Assembly (NCBI GenBank): GCA_028279555.1
Contig: JANQNO010000002.1
Span: forward strand, 310,001-374,000
Length of the DNA: 64,000 bases
Reading direction: 5' to 3'
From: Sphingorhabdus sp.
GTDB lineage: Bacteria; Pseudomonadota; Alphaproteobacteria; Sphingomonadales; Sphingomonadaceae
This document shows, one piece after another, positions 36,875 to 47,467 of the stretch (position 1 is its first letter; every line of letters starts with the position of its first letter). The position numbers were made by a program, and so were the translations under genes. The notes below the pieces were generated by a model that worked only from the letters and a program-made list of their open reading frames with translations, made no database searches and was not told the origin of the DNA.

Positions 36875-39139
36875 ATGGAAAGCGCAGCCGTAGCAGCAAG
36901 GGAAATCCTAACTGGCCTCCATGACGTGATGGCGGCCAGAGGAAATGCTCAGTCCAAACTGGACCGTGTCGTGGACATTATCGGCGAAGCGCTAAACAGC
37001 GAGGTCTGTTCGATCTACCTTTTGCGCGATGGCGCGCTTGAGCTTTGCGCCACCCGCGGCCTTAATGAAAGCGCGGTACATGTCACCCGCCTCGGATTGG
37101 GCGAGGGTCTTGTTGGTACCATTGCCCAGAATGTCGAAACGCTCAATCTAGACGAAGCGGCAGCCCATCCGGCCTTTCTCTACAAGCCCGAAACCGGCGA
37201 AGAAAGCTTCCACAGTTTTGCCGGGGTCCCGATTGTCCGATCGGAAAATGCCGTCGGCGTGGTCAGCGTCCAGCATGCCGATCCGCGGCGCTATGACGAT
37301 GTCGAGATCGAGGCGCTCCAAACTGTCGCAATGGTGCTATCCGAACTGATTGCCAATGCCGAGATGATCGATGACCTCGCGCTTGGCGGGGCATTCGACG
37401 AGAGCACTGCGATATTGTCGGGCCAGCCTCTCGTCAGCGGTATGGCTTCGGGACAAGCTATTTTCCACCAGCCCCATGTGCGAGTCGAGCATGTCATGGC
37501 CCAGGATATCGAGGCCGAGCGACAGCGGGTCTATTCGGCATTCGACAAAATGCGCGAGCAGATTGACGATATGGCCCGGCAAGCGGATTTCGGCGTGGGA
37601 ACCGAACATGAAGAGATTCTCGAAACCTACAAGATGTTTGCGTATGACGAAGGCTGGTCGAGGCGCATCAACGCGGCGATCGATAGCGGGCTGACAGCCG
37701 AAGCGGCCATCGAACGGGTTCAGCAGCGCACCCGCATGCGGATGCGACAGATTGATGACCCGCTGCTCGCCGACCGGATGCATGATCTGGAAGATTTGTC
37801 GAACCGCCTGCTGCGCATCGTGTCAGGGCAAATGGGCACGGCGGCGCAATTGGGTCTGAAGAAAGACTCGATTCTGATCGCACGCAATCTGGGGCCAGCC
37901 GAGCTTCTGGAATATGATAAAAGGCGATTGCGCGGCGTCATACTGGAAGAAGGCTCGCTCACCGCGCATGTGACGATCGTGGCGCGCGCGATGGGCATCC
38001 CGGTGCTGGGCCGGGTTGCAGACATTCGTCACAGGGTGCGCGATGGTGACATCCTGCTGCTCAATGTGGATGAGAAAAGCGTCATCGCGCGGCCACAGCC
38101 GACGGCACTTGAACTTTTTGAATCGGAGCTTGAGGACCGACTCAGGAAAAAGGCGCGTTTTGCCGAATTGCGCGATGAAGAAGCGATCACCAGGGATGGC
38201 CAGAAGATAGAGCTCCTGATCAATGCTGGCTTGCGCGATGATGTGTCCGCGCTTTCGCTTGCCGGCGCGGATGGGGTCGGTCTTTTTCGCACCGAATTCC
38301 AGTTCCTGATCTCGGCAACGCTTCCCCAGCGCGAGCGACAACAGCGTTTTTACCGAGAGATAATGGATGCAGCGGGGGAGAAACCGGTTATTTTCCGCAC
38401 CGTCGATGTGGGTGGAGACAAGGCCTTGCCCTATCTCAAGAACCAACCATTGAGAGAGGAAAACCCGGCGCTGGGCTGGCGCGCTCTGCGGCTAGCGCTG
38501 GACCAGGAAGGATTGATGAAAGCGCAGGCCCGTGCCTTGCTGGAGGCGGCGGCAGGTCGAACATTGAATGTCATGTTTCCCATGGTGTCCCAGCATTGGG
38601 AATTCGATCAGGCGAAGGCCATTTTTGATGCACAGATCGCATATCTCACCGGGCGTAAGCGTCAGTTGCCGACGCGTATTCGCTATGGTGTTATGCTCGA
38701 GGTGCCTGCGCTGGCCGAAACGCTCGACCTTGTCCTGCCAAAGATCGATTTCATCTCCATCGGAACCAATGACCTTACCCAGTTCCTGTTTGCGGCCGAC
38801 CGCTCCGATCCGCGGCTTGCCGACCGCTATGACTGGCTGAGCCCCGAGATATACCGGTTCATCCGGCGCGTGATTGACAATTGTGGCACCCAGGATATCG
38901 ATATTACCGTGTGCGGCGAAATGGGTGGCCGCGCGCTGGAAGCCTTGGGGCTGATAGGTGCGGGTGTCCGGAGGCTGTCGATCACGCCAGCAGCCATCGG
39001 GAGTATCAAGGCGATGGTCCGCTCGGTCGATCTGTCGCGACTGCAATCACAGATGGAAGCAATGCTGGCAAAGCCGCCTGCCGATTTGCGAGCCGAATTG
39101 TCTCAGTGGGCCAATGCAGAAGGCGTTGAAACAGGTTGA
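36875..39139 (+). CDS. ptsP: Phosphoenolpyruvate-protein phosphotransferase PtsP (EI-Ntr; GAF + PEP-utiliser domains)
   Basis: N-terminal GAF, GGxTAH-equivalent GSLTAHVTIVARAMGIPVLG, FRTEFQFL, FRTVDVGGDKALPYL, VCGEMGG. Confidence 0.95.
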   Translation: MESAAVAAREILTGLHDVMAARGNAQSKLDRVVDIIGEALNSEVCSIYLLRDGALELCATRGLNESAVHVTRLGLGEGLVGTIAQNVETLNLDEAAAHPAFLYKPETGEESFHSFAGVPIVRSENAVGVVSVQHADPRRYDDVEIEALQTVAMVLSELIANAEMIDDLALGGAFDESTAILSGQPLVSGMASGQAIFHQPHVRVEHVMAQDIEAERQRVYSAFDKMREQIDDMARQADFGVGTEHEEILETYKMFAYDEGWSRRINAAIDSGLTAEAAIERVQQRTRMRMRQIDDPLLADRMHDLEDLSNRLLRIVSGQMGTAAQLGLKKDSILIARNLGPAELLEYDKRRLRGVILEEGSLTAHVTIVARAMGIPVLGRVADIRHRVRDGDILLLNVDEKSVIARPQPTALELFESELEDRLRKKARFAELRDEEAITRDGQKIELLINAGLRDDVSALSLAGADGVGLFRTEFQFLISATLPQRERQQRFYREIMDAAGEKPVIFRTVDVGGDKALPYLKNQPLREENPALGWRALRLALDQEGLMKAQARALLEAAAGRTLNVMFPMVSQHWEFDQAKAIFDAQIAYLTGRKRQLPTRIRYGVMLEVPALAETLDLVLPKIDFISIGTNDLTQFLFAADRSDPRLADRYDWLSPEIYRFIRRVIDNCGTQDIDITVCGEMGGRALEALGLIGAGVRRLSITPAAIGSIKAMVRSVDLSRLQSQMEAMLAKPPADLRAELSQWANAEGVETG

Positions 39140-39234
39140 TGTAAAAGCGCTGAATCGCGGCCTTTTGCCATTGACTTTGCAAATGCGATAATCATTGTGC
39201 CGATTCAGCCCGGAAGAGGCGTGGGAGAAGGGTC

Positions 39235-40092
39235 GTGTCCGAAGAAGCCGAGGAAACTGAAGAAGGCGAAGCTGGTGAGACACCGGAAAACAAGGAATTT
39301 GCCTTTGACAAGGTTGGTGAAAAACTGGCCGCCGAACGGAAGGCGCAGGGGCTGGATTTGACGACGATTGCAGAGCGGACCCGTGTACCCATTCGGCATC
39401 TGGAAGCGATAGAACGATCGGATTTTGCTGCCTTGCCCGGTTCGACATATACGCTTGGTTTTGCGCGGAGTTATGCAAGGTCGTTGGGACTCGATGCTGT
39501 TGCGATTGGAAGCGAGTTGCGCAGCGAACTCTCCGAAACGGGCCATGATGGTTATCAGGCACCATCGCAAAGCTATGAACCCACCGATCCAGCGCGCGTG
39601 CCGCCCAAGGCACTGGCCTGGACAGCAGCGGGCATCGCCGGGTTGCTGCTGGTTGGGTACCTGATTTGGCGCAGCGTCACGCTGGATGGTGGCGCGGTTT
39701 CCGAAGGCGAGGATGCAAGTGCGACCGCTGGCGAAGTGGCAGCAGAAGGAAAGGTTGAGGCCGGAACGCAGGCCGCCTCCAACGCCCCCACGCCCAGTGG
39801 CGCAGTGGTTTTGACAGCTACGGATACCGTATGGCTACGGATCTATGATGCCGGTAATAACCGGCTCTTTGAAAAAGAAATGCAAGAAGGTGAAAGCTAT
39901 ACCGTGCCTGCCGATGCCAATGACCCGATGATCAATACTGGCCGCGCGCAGTCGATTGAAGTGACGATCGGTGGGCAAAGGGTTGATCCGCTGGGGCCGG
40001 CCGACTTGCCGATCCTCGATGTCGGGGTCAGCGCAGAGGCTCTTTTGGCGCGTGAAAATTCCGGGCGATCTTCCGAAGAGAGTAGCCAATAG
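39235..40092 (+). CDS. Cytoskeletal protein RodZ-like (HTH + TM + DUF4115)
   Basis: GTG start; VGEKLAAERKAQGLDLTTIAERTRVPIRHLEAIERSDFAALPGSTYTLGFARSYAR; single TM; C-terminal DTVWLRIYDAGNNRLFEKEMQEGESYTVP. Confidence 0.88.
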   Translation: MSEEAEETEEGEAGETPENKEFAFDKVGEKLAAERKAQGLDLTTIAERTRVPIRHLEAIERSDFAALPGSTYTLGFARSYARSLGLDAVAIGSELRSELSETGHDGYQAPSQSYEPTDPARVPPKALAWTAAGIAGLLLVGYLIWRSVTLDGGAVSEGEDASATAGEVAAEGKVEAGTQAASNAPTPSGAVVLTATDTVWLRIYDAGNNRLFEKEMQEGESYTVPADANDPMINTGRAQSIEVTIGGQRVDPLGPADLPILDVGVSAEALLARENSGRSSEESSQ

Positions 40093-40195
40093 ACCTTGAA
40101 TAACAACTATCTAGCTTATTTCCTGGCCTCGACTCTTTATTGCGCGACTCGGGGTCGGTATAGTGCCGCATATAAGGTGGTTTCGGGAGGATAAA

Positions 40196-41062
40196 ATGTT
40201 GAAATTTCGGCTTCTCTTGCTTGCGGTGGCGCTTACATTGCCGCCTGTTGCGGCACAGGCGCAGAGCGACGCCAATGTCGAGGGCCGCGTCAAGAAACTG
40301 GAGAAGGAAGTTCGCGCTATCCAGCGACAGGTTTTCCCGGGCGGAGATGGCCGGTATTTTGAGCCTGAAATAACCGCCGACGATACGGCTGCGCAGGACA
40401 AAAAAGCACCGGCTACGACGGCTGTAACCGATCTGATCGGCAGGGTCGATGCTCTGGAAGCACAGTTGGCTGCTCTCACTGGGCAGGTCGAGCAGAATGG
40501 TAACAGTATCCGGCAAATCGAGGCGCGCCTTGCTGCGCTCGAAACGGGCAATGCTGCGGTTGACGTGGCCAGCGACGCGGCCGCCGCAGCCGACAATTCA
40601 TCGACATCTTCGGCCAGTGCGGACAATGCGCGCGTTCAGGCCATTGCTGCCGTCGAGCGCCCCGATACCGGCGATGCGTTCGAAGACAGCTACACTTATG
40701 GATATCGTCTCTGGGCGGCCAAATTTTATCCTGAAGCACAGGCACAGCTGCAATCGACTGTCGACGAATTTCCCAGCCATTCGCGCGCCAGCTTTGCACG
40801 AAACCTGCTTGGTAGGGCTTGGCTTGACGAGGGCAAGCCGGCCACAGCCGCCAAGATATTCTACGCCAATTACAAGGATATCCCCACCGGCGGCCGCGCA
40901 GCGGACAGCCTCTATTTCCTGGGCGTCGCGCTGACGCGCATGAATCAGAGCGACAATGCCTGCAAGACCTTCGCACAGCTTGAGTCGGCTTTTCCGCAAA
41001 CAGCATCGGGCAGGCTGGCCAATCGCTTGGCGAGCGGGCGCTCGAATGCCAACTGCAGCTAG
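40196..41062 (+). CDS. CpoB/YbgF-like tetratricopeptide periplasmic protein
   Basis: Signal peptide, coiled coil, then TPR: YGYRLWAAKFYPEAQAQLQSTVDEFPSHSRASFARNLLGRAWLDEGKPATAAKIFY. Confidence 0.85.
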   Translation: MLKFRLLLLAVALTLPPVAAQAQSDANVEGRVKKLEKEVRAIQRQVFPGGDGRYFEPEITADDTAAQDKKAPATTAVTDLIGRVDALEAQLAALTGQVEQNGNSIRQIEARLAALETGNAAVDVASDAAAAADNSSTSSASADNARVQAIAAVERPDTGDAFEDSYTYGYRLWAAKFYPEAQAQLQSTVDEFPSHSRASFARNLLGRAWLDEGKPATAAKIFYANYKDIPTGGRAADSLYFLGVALTRMNQSDNACKTFAQLESAFPQTASGRLANRLASGRSNANCS

Positions 41063-41075
41063 GGCGCTGACCTAG

Positions 41076-42017
41076 TTGGGTGCGCCTATCGATGTATGTT
41101 CGGCTTTTGCCGAAGCCGTCGACCGGCTGACAGGAGACATTGGCGGCAAGATATGTTTGGCCGTTTCCGGCGGCCCGGATAGCTTGGCGCTTTTGCTCCT
41201 TTCGCGGCGGGCTTTTGCGGATCGGATTGTCGCCGCAACGGTCGATCATGGGTTGCGCCCGGAATCAGCCGAAGAAGCGCAATTTGTTGCAGAGCAATGC
41301 GAAAAACTGGTGGTCCAACACGCGATTTTACGGCCCGCAAAGCCGATCGAGGGCAACATTCAATCAAAAGCGCGCGAGGCGCGTTATGCCTTGCTAAGCG
41401 CGCATGCTGCCGCAGCCGATTGCAAATGGATAGCGACAGCGCATCATGCCGACGACCAGATGGAGACCTTCCTGATGCGGCTTTCGCGGGGTAGCGGCGT
41501 TGACGGACTGGCCGGAATCCGCAGCCGGAACGGAAACATCATCCGGCCTCTATTGCAGTTTGGCAAGGGCGAGCTGGAGGCGATTTGTGCAGAAGCGCGC
41601 ATTGAGCCCATTCGCGACCCGAGCAATGAAGACCCTGCATTCGACCGCGTGCTTATCAGGAAATGGCTGTCGGAAACCGAACTTCCTTTTGACTCCGCTG
41701 CTGTTGCGACAAGCAGCGCGGCTTTGGCAGATGCAGCCGAAGCACTGGATTGGATGAGTGAGCGTTTGGAACAGGAGCGTATCGATCAGGATGGCACAAC
41801 CGCCCGTATTTCGGTTCAAGGGCTTCCGGCTGAAATTCGGCGGCGCCTTTTGCAATCGGCATTGCGCCGGCTGGATCCGGCCATCCAGCTACGCGGCAGC
41901 GCGCTAGCCCGCGCTAACGGGCAGCTGGCCCGGGGCGAAACGACTATGCTGGGCGACTGGAAAATTGCGCCCGGAGAAAAATGGATGATAACGCGCGCAC
42001 CGGATCGGCGCGGCTGA
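41076..42017 (+). CDS. tilS: tRNA(Ile)-lysidine synthase
   Basis: AVSGGPDSLALLLL PP-loop; ATAHHADDQMETFLMRLSRGSGVDGLAGI. Confidence 0.95.
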   Translation: MGAPIDVCSAFAEAVDRLTGDIGGKICLAVSGGPDSLALLLLSRRAFADRIVAATVDHGLRPESAEEAQFVAEQCEKLVVQHAILRPAKPIEGNIQSKAREARYALLSAHAAAADCKWIATAHHADDQMETFLMRLSRGSGVDGLAGIRSRNGNIIRPLLQFGKGELEAICAEARIEPIRDPSNEDPAFDRVLIRKWLSETELPFDSAAVATSSAALADAAEALDWMSERLEQERIDQDGTTARISVQGLPAEIRRRLLQSALRRLDPAIQLRGSALARANGQLARGETTMLGDWKIAPGEKWMITRAPDRRG

Positions 42018-42122
42018 CCGAGATTTCCGCTAACCGAAAAAATATAGTATATGTTGCCATTCGACCATTCGCTCCTACATTGGAGCAATATGGCGAGAGC
42101 GCCCCAGGACAAGGTATGAGTG

Positions 42123-44075
42123 ATGGATAACGACGAACAGGATCCGCAGCCCAATCCGATGATGCGTAATTTGATGATTTGGGCCGGTGTTATTGTTGCC
42201 TTGCTGCTGATGGCATCGATTTTCAGCGGTAGCGGAGCGGATGCCGGGCAAGGCATGACCTATTCGAAATTTCGTCAGGATGTCGCCGCTGGTAAGGTGG
42301 AGAGCGTTTCCATCGCGCCAGACAGGATCACCGGCAAGATGAAGGATGGAGAGATTTTCTCCACCGTTCCGGTTGGCAACGATACCGAATTGACCAAGCT
42401 GCTCGATGAAAATGGCGTCGAATATCAGGGGCAGCAGGCCGATCAGCCCAGCATTCTTACTTATTTGTTGATCCAGGCGCTCCCCTTCCTCCTGATTTTG
42501 GCCGTTGCATTTTTCGTGCTCAGGCAAATGCAAAAGGGCGGCGGCGCAGGCGGCGCAATGGGCTTCGGCAAATCAAAGGCAAAATTGCTCACCGAAAAGC
42601 ATGGAAAGGTGACCTTCGAGGATGTCGCTGGCATCGACGAAGCGCGCGAGGAACTCCAGGAAGTTGTGGAGTTTCTAAAGGATCCGCAAAAATTCTCCAG
42701 GCTCGGCGGCAAGATTCCCAAAGGCGCGCTGCTTGTCGGATCGCCGGGTACCGGTAAGACCTTGCTGGCGCGGGCCATTGCCGGCGAGGCGGGAGTGCCC
42801 TTCTTCACCATTTCCGGTTCCGATTTCGTCGAGATGTTTGTTGGCGTGGGCGCATCGCGGGTGCGCGACATGTTTGAGCAGGCGAAAAAGAACTCGCCCT
42901 GCATTGTCTTTATCGACGAGATCGATGCCGTGGGCCGCTCGCGCGGTGCCGGCCTGGGCAATCAAAATGACGAGCGCGAACAGACCTTGAACCAGCTGCT
43001 GGTTGAGATGGATGGTTTCGAAGCCAATGAAGGCATCATCATCATCGCCGCCACCAACCGGCCCGATGTGCTGGACCCGGCCCTGCTTCGGCCGGGCCGT
43101 TTCGATCGTCAGGTCGTGGTTCCGCGCCCAGATATCGAGGGCCGCGTCAAGATTCTCGAAGTACACATGCGCAAGGTTCCGCTTGCACCCGATGTCGATG
43201 GCCGCGTGATCGCGCGCGGCACCCCCGGATTTTCGGGTGCCGACCTCGCCAACCTGGTCAATGAGGCGGCCCTGCTCGCGGCGCGCCGCGGCAAACGGCT
43301 GGTTGCCATGCAGGAGTTCGAGGATGCCAAAGACAAGGTGATGATGGGCACCGAGCGCAAGTCGATGGTGATGACCGAAGACGAGAAGAAGATGACCGCT
43401 TATCACGAGGCGGGCCATGCCATTGTCGCCGTTCACGAGGAAGCATCCGATCCGATCCACAAGGCCACGATCATTCCGCGTGGCCGCGCGCTCGGCATGG
43501 TTATGCGTTTGCCCGAACGCGACAATTACAGTTACCACCGCGACAAGATGCATGCCAATCTTGCCGTGTCGATGGGCGGCCGCGTGGCGGAAGAGCTGGT
43601 GTTCGGCTATGACAAGGTTTCTTCTGGTGCCTCTGGCGATATCGAATATGCGACTAAGCTTGCCCGCGACATGGTCACACAGTGGGGTATGTCGGACGAG
43701 ATTGGTCCGCTGCAATATGAAGAGCAGCAGCAAAGCTATCTCGGCTATGGTGGAACCCAGCGGGCACCGATGTCGGACGATATGGCCAAAAAGATCGATG
43801 CCGAAATTCGCGGCCTGGTCGAAGGCGGCTATGAGCGGGCGAAAAAGCTGCTCAAAAAGCATCGCAAGCAGCTCAATCTGCTGGCCGAGGCATTGCTCGA
43901 ATTCGAGACATTGACCGGCGACGAGATCAAAAAGCTGCTCGATACCGGCAAGTTTGAGCGCGACGATGGAGAAACCGTGACGCAGGGAAATATCCCGACG
44001 GCGGGCACGATGATCCCCAAAGCAGGCCGCGGGAAAAAGGGTGGTATTGGCGATGCCAAACCGCAGGGTGCCTGA
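42123..44075 (+). CDS. ftsH: ATP-dependent zinc metalloprotease FtsH
   Basis: [27 protein letters not shown] region, HEAGHAIVA zinc motif. Confidence 0.98.
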   Translation: MDNDEQDPQPNPMMRNLMIWAGVIVALLLMASIFSGSGADAGQGMTYSKFRQDVAAGKVESVSIAPDRITGKMKDGEIFSTVPVGNDTELTKLLDENGVEYQGQQADQPSILTYLLIQALPFLLILAVAFFVLRQMQKGGGAGGAMGFGKSKAKLLTEKHGKVTFEDVAGIDEAREELQEVVEFLKDPQKFSRLGGKIPKGALLVGSPGTGKTLLARAIAGEAGVPFFTISGSDFVEMFVGVGASRVRDMFEQAKKNSPCIVFIDEIDAVGRSRGAGLGNQNDEREQTLNQLLVEMDGFEANEGIIIIAATNRPDVLDPALLRPGRFDRQVVVPRPDIEGRVKILEVHMRKVPLAPDVDGRVIARGTPGFSGADLANLVNEAALLAARRGKRLVAMQEFEDAKDKVMMGTERKSMVMTEDEKKMTAYHEAGHAIVAVHEEASDPIHKATIIPRGRALGMVMRLPERDNYSYHRDKMHANLAVSMGGRVAEELVFGYDKVSSGASGDIEYATKLARDMVTQWGMSDEIGPLQYEEQQQSYLGYGGTQRAPMSDDMAKKIDAEIRGLVEGGYERAKKLLKKHRKQLNLLAEALLEFETLTGDEIKKLLDTGKFERDDGETVTQGNIPTAGTMIPKAGRGKKGGIGDAKPQGA

Positions 44076-44099
44076 GGCAAGCTGGCGGCGAGGCACCAC

Positions 44100-44741
44100 A
44101 TGCCGATCTATTGCGACGAAAGCGGCGGGGTTTCGCGGGGGGTGATGACGCTTGCCGCGCTGTTTATCGAGGAAGACAGGGCCGAGTCTATCTTATCGCG
44201 GTTTCGCGAGGTCACCGGCCTGCGCGGCGAGCTAAAGGGCAGCCGGATCGATCTCGCCGAACGCGCACTGACCATAGAACTTCTGGAAAAATCTGATGCC
44301 AAAGCTGTGATTTCTATTGCGCTGTCGGCAACAACAACGAAAAAAGGCGAAAATCGCGGTGCGCATGACATTGCGGTCTATGCCTCGCTCATGGACGATG
44401 CGGTGGCGGCATTGCTGCCAGCGACCAAAGGATGCTCCAGCGTGGTCATGGATGATGGCCGCTATGGCGACAAGGTTCTGGAATATGTGCGCCGGGAAAT
44501 TGCGGAAATTGCCGGCCCGTGGAATACGAGCCAGCTCATTGAAAGCGACAAGCTTGCTGGCCTTCAGCTTGCCGATGTGCTGGCCAACAGCTTTTACAAT
44601 CGCGCTAGGGTTTCCGGCAAGCAGGCGCGGATCGCGGCCATGCTGCAGCCGATGCTTGATGACAGTCGGATCGAAATGCGGATTTTGGAAGGCAGCGATG
44701 TCGAACCGCTGCCCGCGGGTCTCAAACCAACCCGGGCTTAG
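44100..44741 (+). CDS. DUF3800 domain-containing protein
   Basis: [20 protein letters not shown] ... VVMDDGRYG ... [21 protein letters not shown]. Confidence 0.75.
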   Translation: MPIYCDESGGVSRGVMTLAALFIEEDRAESILSRFREVTGLRGELKGSRIDLAERALTIELLEKSDAKAVISIALSATTTKKGENRGAHDIAVYASLMDDAVAALLPATKGCSSVVMDDGRYGDKVLEYVRREIAEIAGPWNTSQLIESDKLAGLQLADVLANSFYNRARVSGKQARIAAMLQPMLDDSRIEMRILEGSDVEPLPAGLKPTRA

Positions 44742-45073
44742 TCGCGGGCAACGCCGGCGCTGCGCGTTGGCGCAGCAGCTGTCAGGCGAAGCGCTTCTGC
44801 CGAACGGCTCAGCGAACCAATCTCATCGGCGTCTTCGTCGTCATCGATCTGCACCTTCTGCAGCGACTGGATCAGACCTTCTTCCAGATGTTTGGGCTTG
44901 ATCGTTTCTTCGGCAATTTCGCGCAGGGCAACGACGGGATTCTTGTCGCGGTCGCGGTCGATCGTGAGCTCGCCACCACCCGAAATTTCGCGAGCGCGCT
45001 CGGCAGCGAGCAGCACCAGGTCAAAACGGTTGGTGACTTTATCAATACAATCTTCAACGGTAACGCGTGCCAT
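44738..45073 (-). CDS. rpoZ: DNA-directed RNA polymerase subunit omega
   Basis: [58 protein letters not shown]. Confidence 0.96.
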   Translation of the reverse strand: MARVTVEDCIDKVTNRFDLVLLAAERAREISGGGELTIDRDRDKNPVVALREIAEETIKPKHLEEGLIQSLQKVQIDDDEDADEIGSLSRSAEALRLTAAAPTRSAGVARD

Positions 45074-45138
45074 GCCGGCTCCTGAACAATGAGATTCGAT
45101 GTCGGAAAGAGCAGCGCAGATAGGGCGCGCGTCGCTTT

Positions 45139-46368
45139 TTGTCAATGCAAGAGCGATTGCGCATCATCGCTCGCCTGCCTATTTGGCACAACATGCCGAC
45201 CAAAGCCGAATTCAATGTCGATGGCCATTATCTGCGCCCGGTGCATGCGCCCGAAGACCGGCTTTCCGCATTGCTTGGGCTGATCAACAAAGCGCAAAGT
45301 TCGATCCAGCTGGTCATCTATATCTATGAGACGGACAGGACGGGGCGCCAAATTCGCGATGCGCTGATAGCTGCGGCGCGGCGCGGTGTTGCCGTACAGC
45401 TCCTCATCGACAGCTTTGGCTCGGCGACGATGAGCAGGGACTTTTTTTCCGGTCTGGAGGATGCAGGAGGCAGCTACAGCTGGTTCAGCTCGCGCTGGAA
45501 TATCGGCTATTTCATTCGCAATCATCAGAAAATGATCATAGCCGACAGGCGGCGCGCATTGATCGGCGGCTTCAATATCGGCGATTCCTATTTTGGCCGC
45601 GCAGGTGATGCCAGCTGGGAAGATTTCGGGCTTTTGATCGAGGGTAAAAAAGTTGCCGAAATATCGGCACATGGCGACCGGTTGTTCGAAAACAGTGCCG
45701 ATGGCGGCGTAAGATTTCTCGCCCTGCGCCGCGCGATCAACAGTTGGCCGGAAGGATCCGGGCCACTGAGATGGCTGCTCGGCGGTCCCACCAACCGGAT
45801 ATCACCCTGGGCAAGGCGCCTCAAAAATGATCTGGAGAATGGCGAGCGGCTCGATATGGTCTGCGCCTATTTCTCACCCACTCAGGCCATTCTGCGCCGC
45901 ATTTCCAAAATCACACGCAAAGAAAATGGCGGCGCTATCGTGCTTCCTGGAAAGACCGACAATGGCGCGACGATTGGCGCGTCGCGTTCGCTCTACTCTT
46001 ATCTGGTCAAGCGCGGGGCCAGGCTGTTCGAATTTGAACCCAGGCCGCTGCACATGAAGCTGCTGATCATCGATGACGCCGTCTATGTCGGTTCTGCAAA
46101 TCTCGATGTGCGCAGCCTGTTTATCAATATGGAGATCATGCTCAGAATAAAGGACAGGGTGCTCGCAGACTATCTCAGGCAGCTTGTCGCTCGGCTTAGC
46201 GAACAGTCGGAGGAGCAGACCCTCGAGCGGCATAGCGCACGCCGAAGCTGGTTCAACCGCCTTCGCTGGGGGCTGGCTTATCTGCTGGTCAGCGGCATCG
46301 ATTTTACGATCGGACGACGCGTCCGCTTTCGCCGGTTGCGCAGCAAGCAGAAATCGCTGCCGCGTTGA
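45139..46368 (+). CDS. Phospholipase D-like / cardiolipin synthase family protein
   Basis: Two HxK motifs: [26 protein letters not shown] and [23 protein letters not shown]. Confidence 0.9.
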   Translation: MSMQERLRIIARLPIWHNMPTKAEFNVDGHYLRPVHAPEDRLSALLGLINKAQSSIQLVIYIYETDRTGRQIRDALIAAARRGVAVQLLIDSFGSATMSRDFFSGLEDAGGSYSWFSSRWNIGYFIRNHQKMIIADRRRALIGGFNIGDSYFGRAGDASWEDFGLLIEGKKVAEISAHGDRLFENSADGGVRFLALRRAINSWPEGSGPLRWLLGGPTNRISPWARRLKNDLENGERLDMVCAYFSPTQAILRRISKITRKENGGAIVLPGKTDNGATIGASRSLYSYLVKRGARLFEFEPRPLHMKLLIIDDAVYVGSANLDVRSLFINMEIMLRIKDRVLADYLRQLVARLSEQSEEQTLERHSARRSWFNRLRWGLAYLLVSGIDFTIGRRVRFRRLRSKQKSLPR

Positions 46369-47001
46369 TCAGTCCGATTGGCGCTTCCATCCCCAGAACA
46401 GATGACAGGGGAGAATATTCCACCATTCGAAGCCATGATCGATGAAATCGAAATGCGGTGCCATGAAATCGCGCGCGCGTTTGCGGAACTGATAGACCAG
46501 AAATGCACCGCCAGGGCGGATCGCCTTTCCGGTTTCAGCAGCGATTGTCGTGCCAAGATCATCGGGCAAAGTAGAGAATGGCAGGCCGGACAGAATATAG
46601 TCTGCGTGCTCGAACCCGGCTTCCTGTATAATGCTGTTCACATCGGCTGCCGAGCCATGCACGGCAACAAAGCGGCTGTCCCTGATGTTTTTTTGCAGAA
46701 AGGCAATGAAATCCGGGTTGAGATCAATCACGAGCAGCGTTGCGCCCGGTTTCATCTGGTCGAGCACTGGTTGGCAGAAGGTTCCCACGCCCGGGCCATA
46801 TTCGACAAACAAATCACATTCTTCCCAATCCACTTTGGAAAGCATCTTGTTCACCGTCCGGGATGAGGAGGGAATAATCGACCCCACCATGACCGGATGT
46901 TTCACAAAGCCCTTGAAGAACACACCCCATGGACCGAGCAGGCGTTTTGCACGCTGTTTGAGCCGCTCGATTGGATGCTGTTTCGCTACTGAAGACGTCA
47001 T
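46369..47001 (-). CDS. Class I SAM-dependent methyltransferase, phospholipid N-methyltransferase-like
   Basis: KHPVMVGSIIPSSSRTVNKM, LFVEYGPGVGTF, ILSGLPFSTLP, VYQFRKRARDF. Confidence 0.85.
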   Translation of the reverse strand: MTSSVAKQHPIERLKQRAKRLLGPWGVFFKGFVKHPVMVGSIIPSSSRTVNKMLSKVDWEECDLFVEYGPGVGTFCQPVLDQMKPGATLLVIDLNPDFIAFLQKNIRDSRFVAVHGSAADVNSIIQEAGFEHADYILSGLPFSTLPDDLGTTIAAETGKAIRPGGAFLVYQFRKRARDFMAPHFDFIDHGFEWWNILPCHLFWGWKRQSD

Positions 47002-47143
47002 GCACGATCCCGTGTCAAATTTCTGCAATATTCTGCCTAGGTCGCAAATGCAGGATCGATATGCAAGCTTCCGTAAGTTGTTTTCGAATTGCAAATTGCA
47101 ACCTGTCTTGTTTTGTCCTGCCAAAAGGCGCAAGGGGAGCGGC

Positions 47144-47467
47144 ATGTCCACGCATCCCAAAGGCAGTATTGCGGTTATCTTCATAGCGCAGCGCACTGAA
47201 AGGGATGAGGCAGGCTATGCCGCCGCCGCCCAGCGTATGGAAGAACTGGCCGGCGAACAGCCGGGCTATCTGGATATGGATCATACGCGCGGCGGCGATG
47301 GTCTCGGGATCACCGTCAGCTACTGGGCCGATGAAGGCAGCGCAAAAGCCTGGCGCGACCACAACGAGCATGCCGCCATCCGCGACCAGGGCCGCGACAA
47401 ATGGTATTCGCATTATAGCCTGCATGTGGCCGAGATTACCCGCAGCTATGACTGGACGAAGCGTTGA
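47144..47467 (+). CDS. Antibiotic biosynthesis monooxygenase-like (ABM fold) protein
   Basis: MSTHPKGSIAVIFIAQRTERDEAGYAAAAQRMEELAGEQPGYLDMD...GITVSYWADEGSAKAWRDHNEH. Confidence 0.75.
   Translation: MSTHPKGSIAVIFIAQRTERDEAGYAAAAQRMEELAGEQPGYLDMDHTRGGDGLGITVSYWADEGSAKAWRDHNEHAAIRDQGRDKWYSHYSLHVAEITRSYDWTKR

Noticed and set aside
42675-44099. 474-aa minus-strand ORF antisense to ftsH
   Set aside because: Shadow ORF of a highly conserved gene
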